From positions 2,432,001 to 2,496,000 of the forward strand of contig NZ_LS483370.1 in NCBI RefSeq assembly GCF_900475285.1: a stretch of DNA of 64,000 bases, in the 5' to 3' direction. Positions 18,752 to 26,590 of the stretch are shown piece by piece. Both the position numbers and the translations under genes were made by a program. The first letter of the stretch is position 1. Each line of letters begins with the position of its first letter. The notes beneath the pieces were generated by a model. The model was not told where the DNA came from. It saw nothing but the letters and a program-made list of their open reading frames with translations, and made no database searches. The stretch is from Pseudomonas taetrolens (GTDB taxonomy: Bacteria; Pseudomonadota; Gammaproteobacteria; Pseudomonadales; Pseudomonadaceae).

Positions 18752-18885
18752 GTGCTTGCACAGGATGCCTGCAACCCGACCGTCCGCGAAACAGACGGAA
18801 CTCCTGCCTGACTGTGAACCTCTCACTACCTGTCATCTGATTCCCCCGCGACAGGATTCACGGGGTCATCCACATTGAGGTAAAC

Positions 18886-19221
18886 ATGCGCAATCTACTA
18901 TCAGCATCAATTATTGCCGGCTTGTTGTGCGCGGTGCCTTTGGCCTCGCAAGCCGCCGACGAAGTGGCCAGTGACTGCAAGCCAGGGCAAATACTGGCCG
19001 ATTCCATGGACCTGACCAGTTGCTATGGAAACGGCGACAAGGCACCGGATCAATTTATCCGTGAAGAGATGGCGATCAAAAACTGGAAGTCCAAAGGCCT
19101 GCCGCAGCCGGATGAACATACGCAATGGGTCGAAATGAGCGGGCACTATGTGCTGGTCAATCGCGCGAATTCCGTGATCAAGGAAATCCGTACCCCGAAC
19201 GCCAAGGTCTTGACCCACTGA
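18886..19221 (+). CDS. RcnB-like small periplasmic protein
   Basis: 111 residues with a clear Sec signal peptide (cleavage near ASQAADE, residue 24). The mature part ends in WVEMSGHYVLVNRANSVIKEI, similar to the RcnB-type domain (W..Y-V-L-V-....-I-I-..I) of Ni/Co homeostasis proteins and related Pseudomonas proteins of unknown role. Two cysteines (DCKPGQ and TSCYGN) could form a disulfide. Monocistronic, ending at a symmetrical hairpin. The RcnB assignment is by pattern only; metal binding is not visible. Confidence 0.6.
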   Translation: MRNLLSASIIAGLLCAVPLASQAADEVASDCKPGQILADSMDLTSCYGNGDKAPDQFIREEMAIKNWKSKGLPQPDEHTQWVEMSGHYVLVNRANSVIKEIRTPNAKVLTH

Positions 19222-19222
19222 T

Positions 19223-19258
19223 AGAGGCTGTCTAGGTCCCGCAGCCTGGACAGCCTCT
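19223..19258. terminator. Shared bidirectional hairpin between convergent genes
   Basis: AGAGGCTGTC at 19223-19232 is exactly complementary to GACAGCCTCT at 19249-19258. It lies right after the RcnB-like stop and 5 bp before the end of the minus-strand gene, so it could stop transcription from both sides. No strong T tract. Confidence 0.55.
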
Positions 19259-19263
19259 GGCGT

Positions 19264-19536
19264 TCAGGGTTCAGGCGTATCCGGTTGAGGCCCAGGCAGG
19301 GTCGTGGTGCTGTCGTCCCTGTTTTGAGGCCCATTGCCATCCGTGTTCATGCCGCCTTGACGGCCTGCATCATTTCCCTGAATACGCGGGTCCATCGAAG
19401 GGTGGGTCGGCACATCCGTGTCGTTAAGGTTTTTCGCATCATTTTTGAGCGTGGGCTCCACACGCTGGGGAGCCGATGGCCGGGGCGGAGCTGCCGCATC
19501 AGTGGAGACCGGTATAGTGGCAAACGGTGTGTCCAT
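19264..19536 (-). CDS. Hypothetical proline- and asparagine-rich protein
   Basis: 90 residues from the ATG at 19536; a TTG five codons upstream is an alternative. No signal peptide, membrane segment or cysteine. The composition is low-complexity, rich in Pro, Thr, Asn, Asp and Gly, with repeated QGG/NGP-type turns, so it is probably disordered. It converges with the RcnB-like gene at a shared hairpin. I do not recognise the family. The absence of a good ribosome site leaves some doubt that it is translated. Confidence 0.45.
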   Translation of the reverse strand: MDTPFATIPVSTDAAAPPRPSAPQRVEPTLKNDAKNLNDTDVPTHPSMDPRIQGNDAGRQGGMNTDGNGPQNRDDSTTTLPGPQPDTPEP

Positions 19537-19666
19537 ACAGGATTGTATCAATTGATTTTCTTGGCTTTATGCGGCAGATTCATGCCATGAACAATTACAG
19601 TTTCCGTTGCGCAAGTTCAATTATTATCGCCTTCACATAGGTGGTGGGGCTGCGTACGATCTGCCG

Positions 19667-19692
19667 AACCCCGCCTCAAAAGCGGGGTTTTT
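19667..19692 (+). terminator. Rho-independent terminator with no gene in front
   Basis: AACCCCGC and GCGGGGTT pair across a 7-base loop, followed by five Ts: a textbook intrinsic terminator. The plus-strand stretch before it (about 19555-19666) has no credible coding sequence, so it may end a small RNA. It could also act on read-through ahead of the next gene. Confidence 0.7.
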
Positions 19693-19728
19693 CATTCCTG
19701 CTTCTGAGGCTCATACAGGAGCACAGGA

Positions 19729-20175
19729 ATGGACGCACTTACCCGAACTCTCAAAGAGACAATCGAAGCCGCTGATCGCGCTATCACAGCCGAAGACTTC
19801 GACGAACTGATGAAGTTTTATGCGGATGACGCCAGTCTCGTGGTCAAACCAGGATTGACCGTCTCAGGCAAAGAGAGCATCCGCCGAGCTTTTGTCGCCA
19901 TTGCGGATCATTTCAATAACAGCATCGTTGTCACACAGGGTGAGATCCAAGTTATACAAGGAGGTGATGTAGCTCTCGTTATCATGGAGACCTTGCTACA
20001 GGCCACGGATAAGGCCGGTGTGAAAATTGAGATTTCGCGCAGGGCGACCTACGTGTTTCGACAAATCTCGGAAAAGTGGCTATGCGTAGTGGACAACTCC
20101 TATGGGACGACGCTACTTGATAGCGTCGTCGGATCGCAGGACATCAAAAGGGTAGTGCCTACCTCCTGCAAGTAG
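19729..20175 (+). CDS. SnoaL/NTF2-like (YybH/SgcJ type) small protein
   Basis: 148 residues, no signal peptide. The NTF2-like fold is suggested by IEAADRAITAEDFDELMKFYADDASLVV at the start, GKESIRRAFVAI in the middle, and the closing strands RRATYVFRQISEKWLCVVDNSYGT. The family includes ketosteroid isomerase-like and calcium/calmodulin kinase II association-domain proteins of mostly unknown function that bind small hydrophobic ligands. CAGGAGCACAGG before the ATG is a good ribosome site. Base use is somewhat more AT-rich than the neighbours, which may hint at acquisition. No operon partner. Confidence 0.75.
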   Translation: MDALTRTLKETIEAADRAITAEDFDELMKFYADDASLVVKPGLTVSGKESIRRAFVAIADHFNNSIVVTQGEIQVIQGGDVALVIMETLLQATDKAGVKIEISRRATYVFRQISEKWLCVVDNSYGTTLLDSVVGSQDIKRVVPTSCK

Positions 20176-20317
20176 GCTCCATCACCCACAAACGAAAGGC
20201 GGCAGTTTAGCGATCAGCAAGGTGTGTCTGCCAGACGCTTACCTCTATTCGGCCGCGTGCTTATATTTATTCACCTCAGCGCCCAAGTACTTCATCGTGT
20301 ATCGCTATCGCAGCGAC

Positions 20318-20575
20318 TTAAGTGTCAACCTGTAACACCACACGTTTATTGTCCTTGGCAGGCACATGAACAACCCTTCCGTTCAAGTGTTCCCCCGAAG
20401 AAAGAGTCATGTTCAAGGCGTGAGCCTTGTGCAGATCCTGTGTGACGGGGGATAACACCTGCACTTGAAAAGTTTCAGCACTGATGAATGTGATGATCAC
20501 GTCGCAATCAATACTGTGGGCAACCGGCCCAAAAAGAGTGTCACGCAAGTAACTCAAGTGCGCACCTACAATCAT
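20318..20575 (-). CDS. Small hypothetical protein (85 aa) in tandem with a Yip1 gene
   Basis: 85 residues from the ATG at 20575, supported by a strong GGAGG eight bases upstream. It begins 38 bp after the Yip1-family gene on the same strand, so the two are probably co-transcribed. It has no signal peptide or membrane segment. Its beta-rich composition, with VIITFISAETFQVQVLSPV and NGRVVHVPAKDNKRVVLQV, suggests a small beta-barrel. The longer open frame in this phase is only an overlap with the Yip1 gene. Function unknown. Confidence 0.65.
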   Translation of the reverse strand: MIVGAHLSYLRDTLFGPVAHSIDCDVIITFISAETFQVQVLSPVTQDLHKAHALNMTLSSGEHLNGRVVHVPAKDNKRVVLQVDT

Positions 20576-20613
20576 TGGCTGATCCTCCAGGTCCCGATTA
20601 CGCCTCGGGTGGG

Positions 20614-21228
20614 CTAGGGCACTGTCAGCGGACGCATGTACTCCGGCGTCAACCCGTTGAGCCAGAACAGAATCATGCACACCAGAACGGAAACGAGCAC
20701 CAGTACGCCAACCCCCCAAACCGAAGCCGCGTACAGCAAGCCTCGGTCTTGAGTCAGGCGCATGAACTTCGGCAAGCCCACAAACAACAGAAACGTGGCG
20801 TAGGCCCCCGCCGCAATCAAGGCCGCCACGGCCAGCCAGCGGCTGGGGTAGAGCCCGGTGATTCCGGCAAGGAAATACGGGGTGGCGGTGTAGGCCGCAA
20901 AGCCGATGCACTGGTTCAGGGTGGGGCGGGCCTCGAAGGAGCGCGACATCCAGCGAATGAATCCGCCCATCAACAGCGTGCCAATCAGGGTCGTCAGGTA
21001 CAGCAATACGCTCAGTTGCAGGGCGCTGACGGGGCTGAGCCGAACCCGCTCTTCGCCGGCCAGGCTCCAGCCAAGCCAGGTAACCCCGATATACAGGCAC
21101 ACACTGGGCAGCAAGGCCCAGAGCAACAAATGGGGAAGATAGTGCCGGGGCTGCTGATCCTCTTCGGTACGGATATCGACCCAGGCATGATCCGGGTGGG
21201 TCAGGAGTTTTACGATGTGCGTTCTCAT
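20614..21228 (-). CDS. Yip1 family (DUF1282) inner-membrane protein
   Basis: 204 residues from the ATG at 21228, preceded by CTGGAGGCAG. A short cytoplasmic start (MRTHIVKLLTHPDHAWVDIR, typical of the family) is followed by five predicted membrane segments, with FAAYTATPYFLAGITGLYPS as the conserved Yip1 core. Bacterial Yip1/DUF1282 proteins are envelope proteins of unknown role, often induced by stress. It is first in a likely two-gene unit with the 85-residue protein. Confidence 0.8.
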   Translation of the reverse strand: MRTHIVKLLTHPDHAWVDIRTEEDQQPRHYLPHLLLWALLPSVCLYIGVTWLGWSLAGEERVRLSPVSALQLSVLLYLTTLIGTLLMGGFIRWMSRSFEARPTLNQCIGFAAYTATPYFLAGITGLYPSRWLAVAALIAAGAYATFLLFVGLPKFMRLTQDRGLLYAASVWGVGVLVLVSVLVCMILFWLNGLTPEYMRPLTVP

Positions 21229-21714
21229 GGCTGCCTCCAGTTCGCGAATATCGCAAGGGCCCTGCACATATGGAGGAGGCCGTGCCACAAGAGGTTCAAG
21301 TTTTATACGGCGCGTTCACTGCGCCGTTCAAAGCCTTGCGAAGCACTGCCACTGGTCCGGGCCTGAAGCAAAAGAATGGAATTATTTGTCTCTGGCCGGC
21401 TCTTCCGGATAGAAGCGCCTGATGCCTCACACGTATTCGTGGTCGGAGCCTGTCATGCCAGTACTGAATGTTTACCCTGTGTTTTTATCCCGAGTCCCCC
21501 CTGACAACTCAGTCGTTGGCCATCCGCACCTGTCCCGTACGTATATCCGGCGGTGGACGCCATGAGTGTGTTCGAGTCCTTGCGAGGCATACCCGCGCGC
21601 AGGCAGGACGGCGGTCCACTGCGCAGCCTGTATCACCGACCGGCCGGTCTGTTCGCCACCCGACGTTTCATTGAACTGCGCGGCTGCTTGCGCTGACTTG
21701 AAAGGAAACCCGTC
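21229..21714. other. Gene-poor stretch with one possible 44-codon ORF
   Basis: 486 bp between the Yip1 gene and a truncated gene. A plus-strand ORF of 44 codons (21562-21696, MSVFESLRGIPARR...) ends 18 bp before the next ATG, but its ribosome site is weak and I recognise no family. The rest holds presumed promoters and no clear repeat. With the broken gene that follows, this may be a decayed region. Confidence 0.35.
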
Positions 21715-21903
21715 ATGGTCGACTCGACGCTCTCTTCTCCGGCACCCTTGCCTGCAACGCTGCCCCGCGCGGATCAGGCGCTGTTGCATCTGGGCCGACG
21801 CCTGCAGGCTGACGGCTATCGTTTTATCACGCCGACGCCCTTGACCCATCAACGCGTCAATGCACGTACCGGCCATGAAAGAACTGGAAAACCCCGGTTA
21901 TGA
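21715..21903 (+). pseudogene. Truncated gene, start of a probable SAM-dependent methyltransferase
   Basis: A good ribosome site (GAAAGGA) and ATG open a 62-codon frame. Residues about 19-52 (ADQALLHLGRRLQADGYRF, then TPLTHQRVNART) resemble the start of a Pseudomonas class I methyltransferase of more than 200 residues. After ARTG the frame runs into unrelated sequence and stops at 21901-21903. An out-of-frame MKELENPGYEQVERIA... continues to 21955. The pattern fits an internal deletion that removed most of the gene. Attribution is from memory of the family's N-terminus and needs a search. Confidence 0.5.
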
Positions 21904-21961
21904 ACAGGTTGAGCGAATTGCCGTGGTGCTCCTTACCGTCACCTGCCTGAAGTGATCGCCC

Positions 21962-23101
21962 ATGATCAACATGCCGCTTTCAAATGACCCTTGCCTGCAA
22001 CGCTTCGGCATCGAAGAAGAGTATTTCATCACCGACCTGCGCAGCCGGCGTATGGTCGCCGAACCGTCTGCCTGGGTGCTTGATGCTTGCCGAGAGGCCA
22101 TCGGGCAAGGGTTCGCCTACGAATTGCTCCAGGGGCAAATCGAGGTGGCATCGCCGATCTTTGACAGTGCGGCTCAAGCAACAGCCTATTTGAGCCGGGT
22201 GAGGCGTGACCTTAATCAGACGCTGGCCGAGCATGGCCTGGGCGTTATCTGCAGCGGTTCGCACCCGCTGGCTGAGTGGAAAGCCCAGCGCATCACGGTC
22301 CAGTCGCACTATCAGCAGTTGCTTGGAGAGTACGAAATCGTCGCTCGACGCAGCGTGGTGTGCGGCCTGCATGTGCATGCAGAGATCCCGAGCGGAGTCG
22401 ATCGGGTTGCGGTCATGAACGAAGTGTTGCCATGGCTCCCCATGCTGCTGGCGCTGAGTGTTTCCTCGCCTTTCTGGCAAGGGCAATTAACCGGCTACTT
22501 CAGTTATCGACAAGTGGCATGTGATGAGTGGCCACGCATGGGCGTTCCTGAGTATTTGCCCGACGATCAGGCTTTTGAGCACTACCTCGCGTTGCTGCAT
22601 CAGACCCGCGCGGCGGACAAGGAAGTCGATGTGTGGTGGGGCTGTCGGCCTTCGCTGCGTTACCCCACGCTGGAGTTACGCATGACCGATGCCTGTCCAC
22701 GGCTGATCGACGCCCTGATGCTCGCCAGCTTGTACCGGGTGATGGTCAAGCACGCATGCCTGTTGCCGGCCCCCGGTAGCCATTACCGTCCCGAAAGTCA
22801 TTGGATGCTCAAGGAAAACCGCATTCAGGCCCGGCGTTGGGGCCCTTATGGGCGCTTCGTGCTGCTGCCCGATACGACACCAATGTCGTTGGCGCAATGG
22901 CTCGATCGGGCTCAGCAGACCTTTGCTGCAACGGCCCGAATACTGGGTGAAGACGGTGTTTTTGACCAGGCCCGGCAAATATTGCAGGTCGGCACCAGTG
23001 CCGAGCGTCAAGTGCGGTGCTTCGACAGGCCACACACTTCAGCGCTGGTGCGTCGGCAAGCGGTGGTTGATCTTTTGCTCGAAGAGAGCGCAGAGGGTTG
23101 A
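21962..23101 (+). CDS. ybdK: YbdK-type carboxylate-amine ligase (glutamate-cysteine ligase family 2)
   Basis: 379 residues; ATG at 21962 or 21971. The start carries the family hallmark FGIEEEYFITDLRSRR. CGLHVHAEIPSG and the late LELRMTDACPR complete the GCS2 ATP-dependent ligase pattern. E. coli YbdK has weak gamma-glutamylcysteine ligase activity and its physiological role is unsettled. It lies directly after the truncated methyltransferase-like gene, which may once have been its operon partner. No signal peptide, so cytoplasmic. Confidence 0.85.
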   Translation: MINMPLSNDPCLQRFGIEEEYFITDLRSRRMVAEPSAWVLDACREAIGQGFAYELLQGQIEVASPIFDSAAQATAYLSRVRRDLNQTLAEHGLGVICSGSHPLAEWKAQRITVQSHYQQLLGEYEIVARRSVVCGLHVHAEIPSGVDRVAVMNEVLPWLPMLLALSVSSPFWQGQLTGYFSYRQVACDEWPRMGVPEYLPDDQAFEHYLALLHQTRAADKEVDVWWGCRPSLRYPTLELRMTDACPRLIDALMLASLYRVMVKHACLLPAPGSHYRPESHWMLKENRIQARRWGPYGRFVLLPDTTPMSLAQWLDRAQQTFAATARILGEDGVFDQARQILQVGTSAERQVRCFDRPHTSALVRRQAVVDLLLEESAEG

Positions 23102-23196
23102 AAGCAGGGGCACGAGCCGCGAAGGAGGGGCGCGAGTGCCATGGCCGTAGGGTTGTAACGTCTAGGGCACTCGTTCGTTGTGACATGCAGAGGGGG

Positions 23197-24585
23197 TCAG
23201 ACGCTCAGCAGCGCAATCATCGCCGGTACGGTCAGCACCGCAGTATAGAACCCCATGAATTGCACGCCGATGTTGAAACCGAGGAAGCGCGACAGAAAAC
23301 CTCCGAGCAGTCCCACGGTAATGATCACCAACAAACCAAGCGCGCCACCTTCCCAAATGCCGATCACCAGGATCAACCCGACAAACGTGGCGATGACCGC
23401 TTCATGGCTGATTTTGCGCGAGACATAAGACGCCGCGCGGTGGGCGTAATTCATGGTGAAGGGGTAGGCGATCAGGATGGCAACCACCACGGCCAGCATC
23501 CCATAGCCCAGAAACTCCCAGGTACTGAGCAGTGAGTGGAGGTTGTGCACCTGGCCTGTTGCACTGTCGACGCTGAAGCGCGGTGGGGCATTGAACAGCG
23601 GTGCGGCGGGGCCTGCCGCAACCGGGCTCAGAGGCAAGCCAAAGGCAATCAACGGGATCAGCGCTTCAGCAATGTAAGTCGACTCGGTCACACCATTGCG
23701 CGCGGTAATGACCGTGGTCAGGCGGTGGTAAACGTGCTTGATCCGGGCCCCGACAATCTCGCCCATGATCACAGTCATGGCCACGGGACTGAAGACAAAC
23801 GTTGCACTGGAAATCACTGCGGTAATGGCCGTCCAGGTGCTTTGCTGGCGGTCGAGTACTTTGAGTGGATTAGGGAAAAAACCGCCCCAGCTTTTGACAT
23901 CAGATGAAAGAGAGAAGGTACGAACCTGATCGCGACGCATTTTTGCCCGTTCAGCGGGCGCGAGCATCGAAAACAGGGCGGCGATCAACGGGCCTATCGC
24001 GATCCCCAGAAAATAGCTGACGCTGAGTTTGACTCCGTATTGCCCGGTAAAGCTTTGCAAGCCGACAATCACCATGACAAACGGAATCAGGGTCAGCACC
24101 GCGGCCCAGCGCCCGGCAGAGAAGTAGGCGATGGCGATGGCGGCAGCAAGGAAGACCCACGGTGCAGCGTGCTTGATCACATCGCCGAACGGTGCCAGCA
24201 GCACTGCGAACAGCACGGCCATCGGTACAGCGATCAACGCTGCAATCACGGCTCCCGAGATCATCTTGCGCAGTGCAATGTGCGGCACCCCCAGGTTGCG
24301 CAAAAAGTTGGCTTCGCGCATCAACGGTGTTGCCATGGTGTCACCGGGAATGCCCAGCAATGCCGTCGGTACGGCGTGGGTCATGTGCTTGGCGACAGCG
24401 CCGGCAAGGAAAAACGTCAACACTCCCGGCGCTGGCACGCCCAGCAACACCACCAGCAGAGTAAGCGGGGCGAGGGTAGTGGTTTCGTCACTGCCCGAAA
24501 TCAGGCCGATGCCGGCAAAAATCACGGCACCGAGAACGCCCATGCCCAAGGCGATCAGAACCTGATCCATCAGCACGGCCATCAT
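23197..24585 (-). CDS. TctA-like tripartite tricarboxylate-type permease, possible mevalonate transporter
   Basis: 462 residues with about twelve hydrophobic segments. Start at 24585, overlapping the preceding stop by 4 bp (ATGA), with AAAGGAG ahead. Glycine-rich loops such as HAVPTALLGIPGDTMATPLM and FGLPLSPVAAGPAAPLF match the two conserved loops of TctA permeases. Tripartite carriers normally need a periplasmic binding protein and a small TctB. Here a short membrane protein replaces TctB and no binding protein is seen. Third in a unit led by HMG-CoA reductase, so mevalonate or mevalonolactone is the likely cargo. This is an inference from context. Confidence 0.75.
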   Translation of the reverse strand: MMAVLMDQVLIALGMGVLGAVIFAGIGLISGSDETTTLAPLTLLVVLLGVPAPGVLTFFLAGAVAKHMTHAVPTALLGIPGDTMATPLMREANFLRNLGVPHIALRKMISGAVIAALIAVPMAVLFAVLLAPFGDVIKHAAPWVFLAAAIAIAYFSAGRWAAVLTLIPFVMVIVGLQSFTGQYGVKLSVSYFLGIAIGPLIAALFSMLAPAERAKMRRDQVRTFSLSSDVKSWGGFFPNPLKVLDRQQSTWTAITAVISSATFVFSPVAMTVIMGEIVGARIKHVYHRLTTVITARNGVTESTYIAEALIPLIAFGLPLSPVAAGPAAPLFNAPPRFSVDSATGQVHNLHSLLSTWEFLGYGMLAVVVAILIAYPFTMNYAHRAASYVSRKISHEAVIATFVGLILVIGIWEGGALGLLVIITVGLLGGFLSRFLGFNIGVQFMGFYTAVLTVPAMIALLSV

Positions 24586-25055
24586 TGCCGGGCTCCTTTG
24601 CCAAACACCCCGGGGACAGACTCTGGCACAGGCCGCGGAGTGACCGCTGCGGTGTGCTGGGCTTTTTCGTGATCGACGAACAGGTCCAGCAGATCCATTT
24701 CACGTAGCTCGGCGACCACCTGGGGTGGCAAATCGGAGATCTTGCCGAGGTCGCCGAACTCCCGCTGCAAGTCCATCAACACTTCGGCCCGCCAGGCGGG
24801 ATCGGCTTGGTGCTCAACCACAATACGCTTGGGCTTGAACAGCGCAGCACTGACAGCGCCTCCTGCCAGGCATCCCAGGATGCCGATCAGCATTGCATAC
24901 GCCCGGGCCATCTGGGCTGAAGCAACCAGGCCGAGGAGGATATGCTGCGCCAGGAAAAATGCGCCGAGGCTGATGACAGCACCAATGAGGATGGCGCACA
25001 CCAGGTGACGACTATTGACCGTGTCGCCCCATACTTCATATAGATCGGCCTTCAA
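24582..25055 (-). CDS. Small membrane protein, putative partner of the TctA-like permease
   Basis: 157 residues from a TTG at 25055, chosen because GGGAG precedes it and residues upstream look non-coding. Two hydrophobic segments (HLVCAILIGAVISLGAFFLA and a glycine/alanine-rich second one) are followed by a cytoplasmic tail of about 80 residues rich in charge. It sits between mvaA and the permease gene, coupled to the latter by ATGA. TctB proteins normally have four segments, so this is at most a reduced analogue. No named family recognised. Confidence 0.6.
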   Translation of the reverse strand: MKADLYEVWGDTVNSRHLVCAILIGAVISLGAFFLAQHILLGLVASAQMARAYAMLIGILGCLAGGAVSAALFKPKRIVVEHQADPAWRAEVLMDLQREFGDLGKISDLPPQVVAELREMDLLDLFVDHEKAQHTAAVTPRPVPESVPGVFGKGARQ

Positions 25056-25167
25056 AGTAATTCTCCCACTGCCCTTATGGGCTGTTGTTGTTATAAACGT
25101 GAAGAGACAAGCCTCAGCCCCGCGCACCGACCTCCGTTCGGCGCGGCGTTCGCCCTGGGTGCCCCCG

Positions 25168-26454
25168 TCACTGCGCCCGTTTTTCTTTCAGCAGTTCGCT
25201 GGCGTGATCGGCACGAACATCCCGTGCTTGCACCATGCGCTTGACCAGCCAATCCACTTCGTCGCCACGAGCACCGGCAGAGAGCGCGATATTACGGGCA
25301 TGCAACGCCATGTGGCCACGCTGGATACCTTCGGTGGACAGCGCACGCAACGCGCCGAGATTTTGTGCGAGGCCTACCGCTACTGCGATTTCTGCCAGTT
25401 CCTGGGCCGTTTTTACCCCGAGAATACGCAACGACAGTTGAGCCAGCGGATGGGTTTTGGTCGCGCCACCGACCAGTCCAACCGGCATCGGCATTTCAAG
25501 TGTGCCGACGAGATGCCCCTGGCCATCCTTTTCCCAGGTGGTCAGTGAACCGTAATGCCCTTCGCGGCAGGCGTAGGCATGTGCGCCGGCCTCGACAGCG
25601 CGCCAGTCGTTGCCTGTGGCGACGATCAATGGATCGATGCCGTTCATGATGCCTTTGTTGTGGGTCGCCGCACGGTACGGGTCAATCACGGCAAAATTGT
25701 AGGCATCGAGAATGCCCTCAATCACGTCCTCACCCTTGAACTCGGGCGTGGTGAGAAGGGCAGGTGCAATCCGGATTTGTGCGCGGGCCAGACGCAGATC
25801 GGCAAGGTTGGAGAGGATGCGCAGGCGTACTTTGCCGCCAGTGATTTCTTCAATCAGCGGTGCCACGGCTTCTGCCATCGTGTTGACCGTGTTCGCGCCC
25901 ATGGCATCCCGGACGTCGACGATCAGATGTGCCACCAGCATCGGGCCGCGAGGACTTTGGGCGAAGGTGTGGACTTCAATGTCACGACAGCCTCCGCCCA
26001 GCGTGTTCAACAGTTGATCCTTGCGATTAGCCAGTTCGATGATTTCATCTTTGCGGCGCAACAGGCTCAAGCGCGCGTTGTACGGATCCGACACCTCGAC
26101 GATCTGCACCTGGGCGCGCATCAGCGGCAAACTGCTGGAAGTCTGGAAACCGCCGGCGTCGCGGGCCAGCTTGGCCATAAACGACGCCGCCGCCACCACC
26201 GAGGGTTCCTCGACCACCAGCGGTACGATCACGTCGCGCCCATTGATTTGAAAGTTACTGGCCACGGCATACGGCAACTCGAATGTGCCAATCACGTTTT
26301 CAATCATGCCGTCGGCGATTTCCAGTGACAGCGCCCCCGGATCACGCAGCAACGCGACATCGGCTTCCGGCAGGTTCAGTACTGTTTGCAAGTGATCCAG
26401 GCGCGAAGAAGGGGACATGCCCCGGAACATCGGGAGGCGGGAATCGATAGTCAT
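25168..26454 (-). CDS. mvaA: HMG-CoA reductase, class II, degradative
   Basis: 428 residues, the same length as the well-studied Pseudomonas mevalonii enzyme and very similar throughout. Catalytic Glu is E83 ([11 protein letters not shown]). The Lys/Asp pair lies in [15 protein letters not shown] and [15 protein letters not shown], and the catalytic His is in [12 protein letters not shown]. In P. mevalonii the enzyme runs in the oxidative direction, turning mevalonate into HMG-CoA with NAD+. HMG-CoA lyase then gives acetyl-CoA and acetoacetate, but no lyase gene is in this window. First gene of the unit; AGGA before the ATG. A divergent MocR gene is the likely regulator. Confidence 0.95.
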   Translation of the reverse strand: MTIDSRLPMFRGMSPSSRLDHLQTVLNLPEADVALLRDPGALSLEIADGMIENVIGTFELPYAVASNFQINGRDVIVPLVVEEPSVVAAASFMAKLARDAGGFQTSSSLPLMRAQVQIVEVSDPYNARLSLLRRKDEIIELANRKDQLLNTLGGGCRDIEVHTFAQSPRGPMLVAHLIVDVRDAMGANTVNTMAEAVAPLIEEITGGKVRLRILSNLADLRLARAQIRIAPALLTTPEFKGEDVIEGILDAYNFAVIDPYRAATHNKGIMNGIDPLIVATGNDWRAVEAGAHAYACREGHYGSLTTWEKDGQGHLVGTLEMPMPVGLVGGATKTHPLAQLSLRILGVKTAQELAEIAVAVGLAQNLGALRALSTEGIQRGHMALHARNIALSAGARGDEVDWLVKRMVQARDVRADHASELLKEKRAQ

Positions 26455-26522
26455 GAAAGAGGTCCTGTAGCGGTTCTTATTGTTGATGAACCTAACTTAA
26501 ACCGCCTCTCGTCGACAAAGAA

Positions 26523-26557
26523 GGTACAGTTTTGACAGACAGTACCCAAGCTGTACC
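26523..26557. promoter_or_regulatory. Likely MocR operator in the mvaA/mocR divergent promoter
   Basis: GGTACAG at 26523-26529 is the exact inverse of CTGTACC at 26551-26557, with a third related copy, CAGTACC, at 26540-26546. All lie in the gap between mvaA and the MocR gene. Repeated GTACC half-sites fit binding by a GntR/MocR dimer. Confidence 0.55.
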
Positions 26558-26590
26558 CTCAACTGTCTTTCGAATCGCGGAGCTTGCGTC

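Noticed and set aside
23098..24672. Chain of plus-strand ORFs (145, 123 and 210 codons) opposite the TctA-like permease
   Set aside because: The products are hydrophilic and full of His and Gln, the mirror image of membrane-protein codons. The minus-strand permease explains the open frames.
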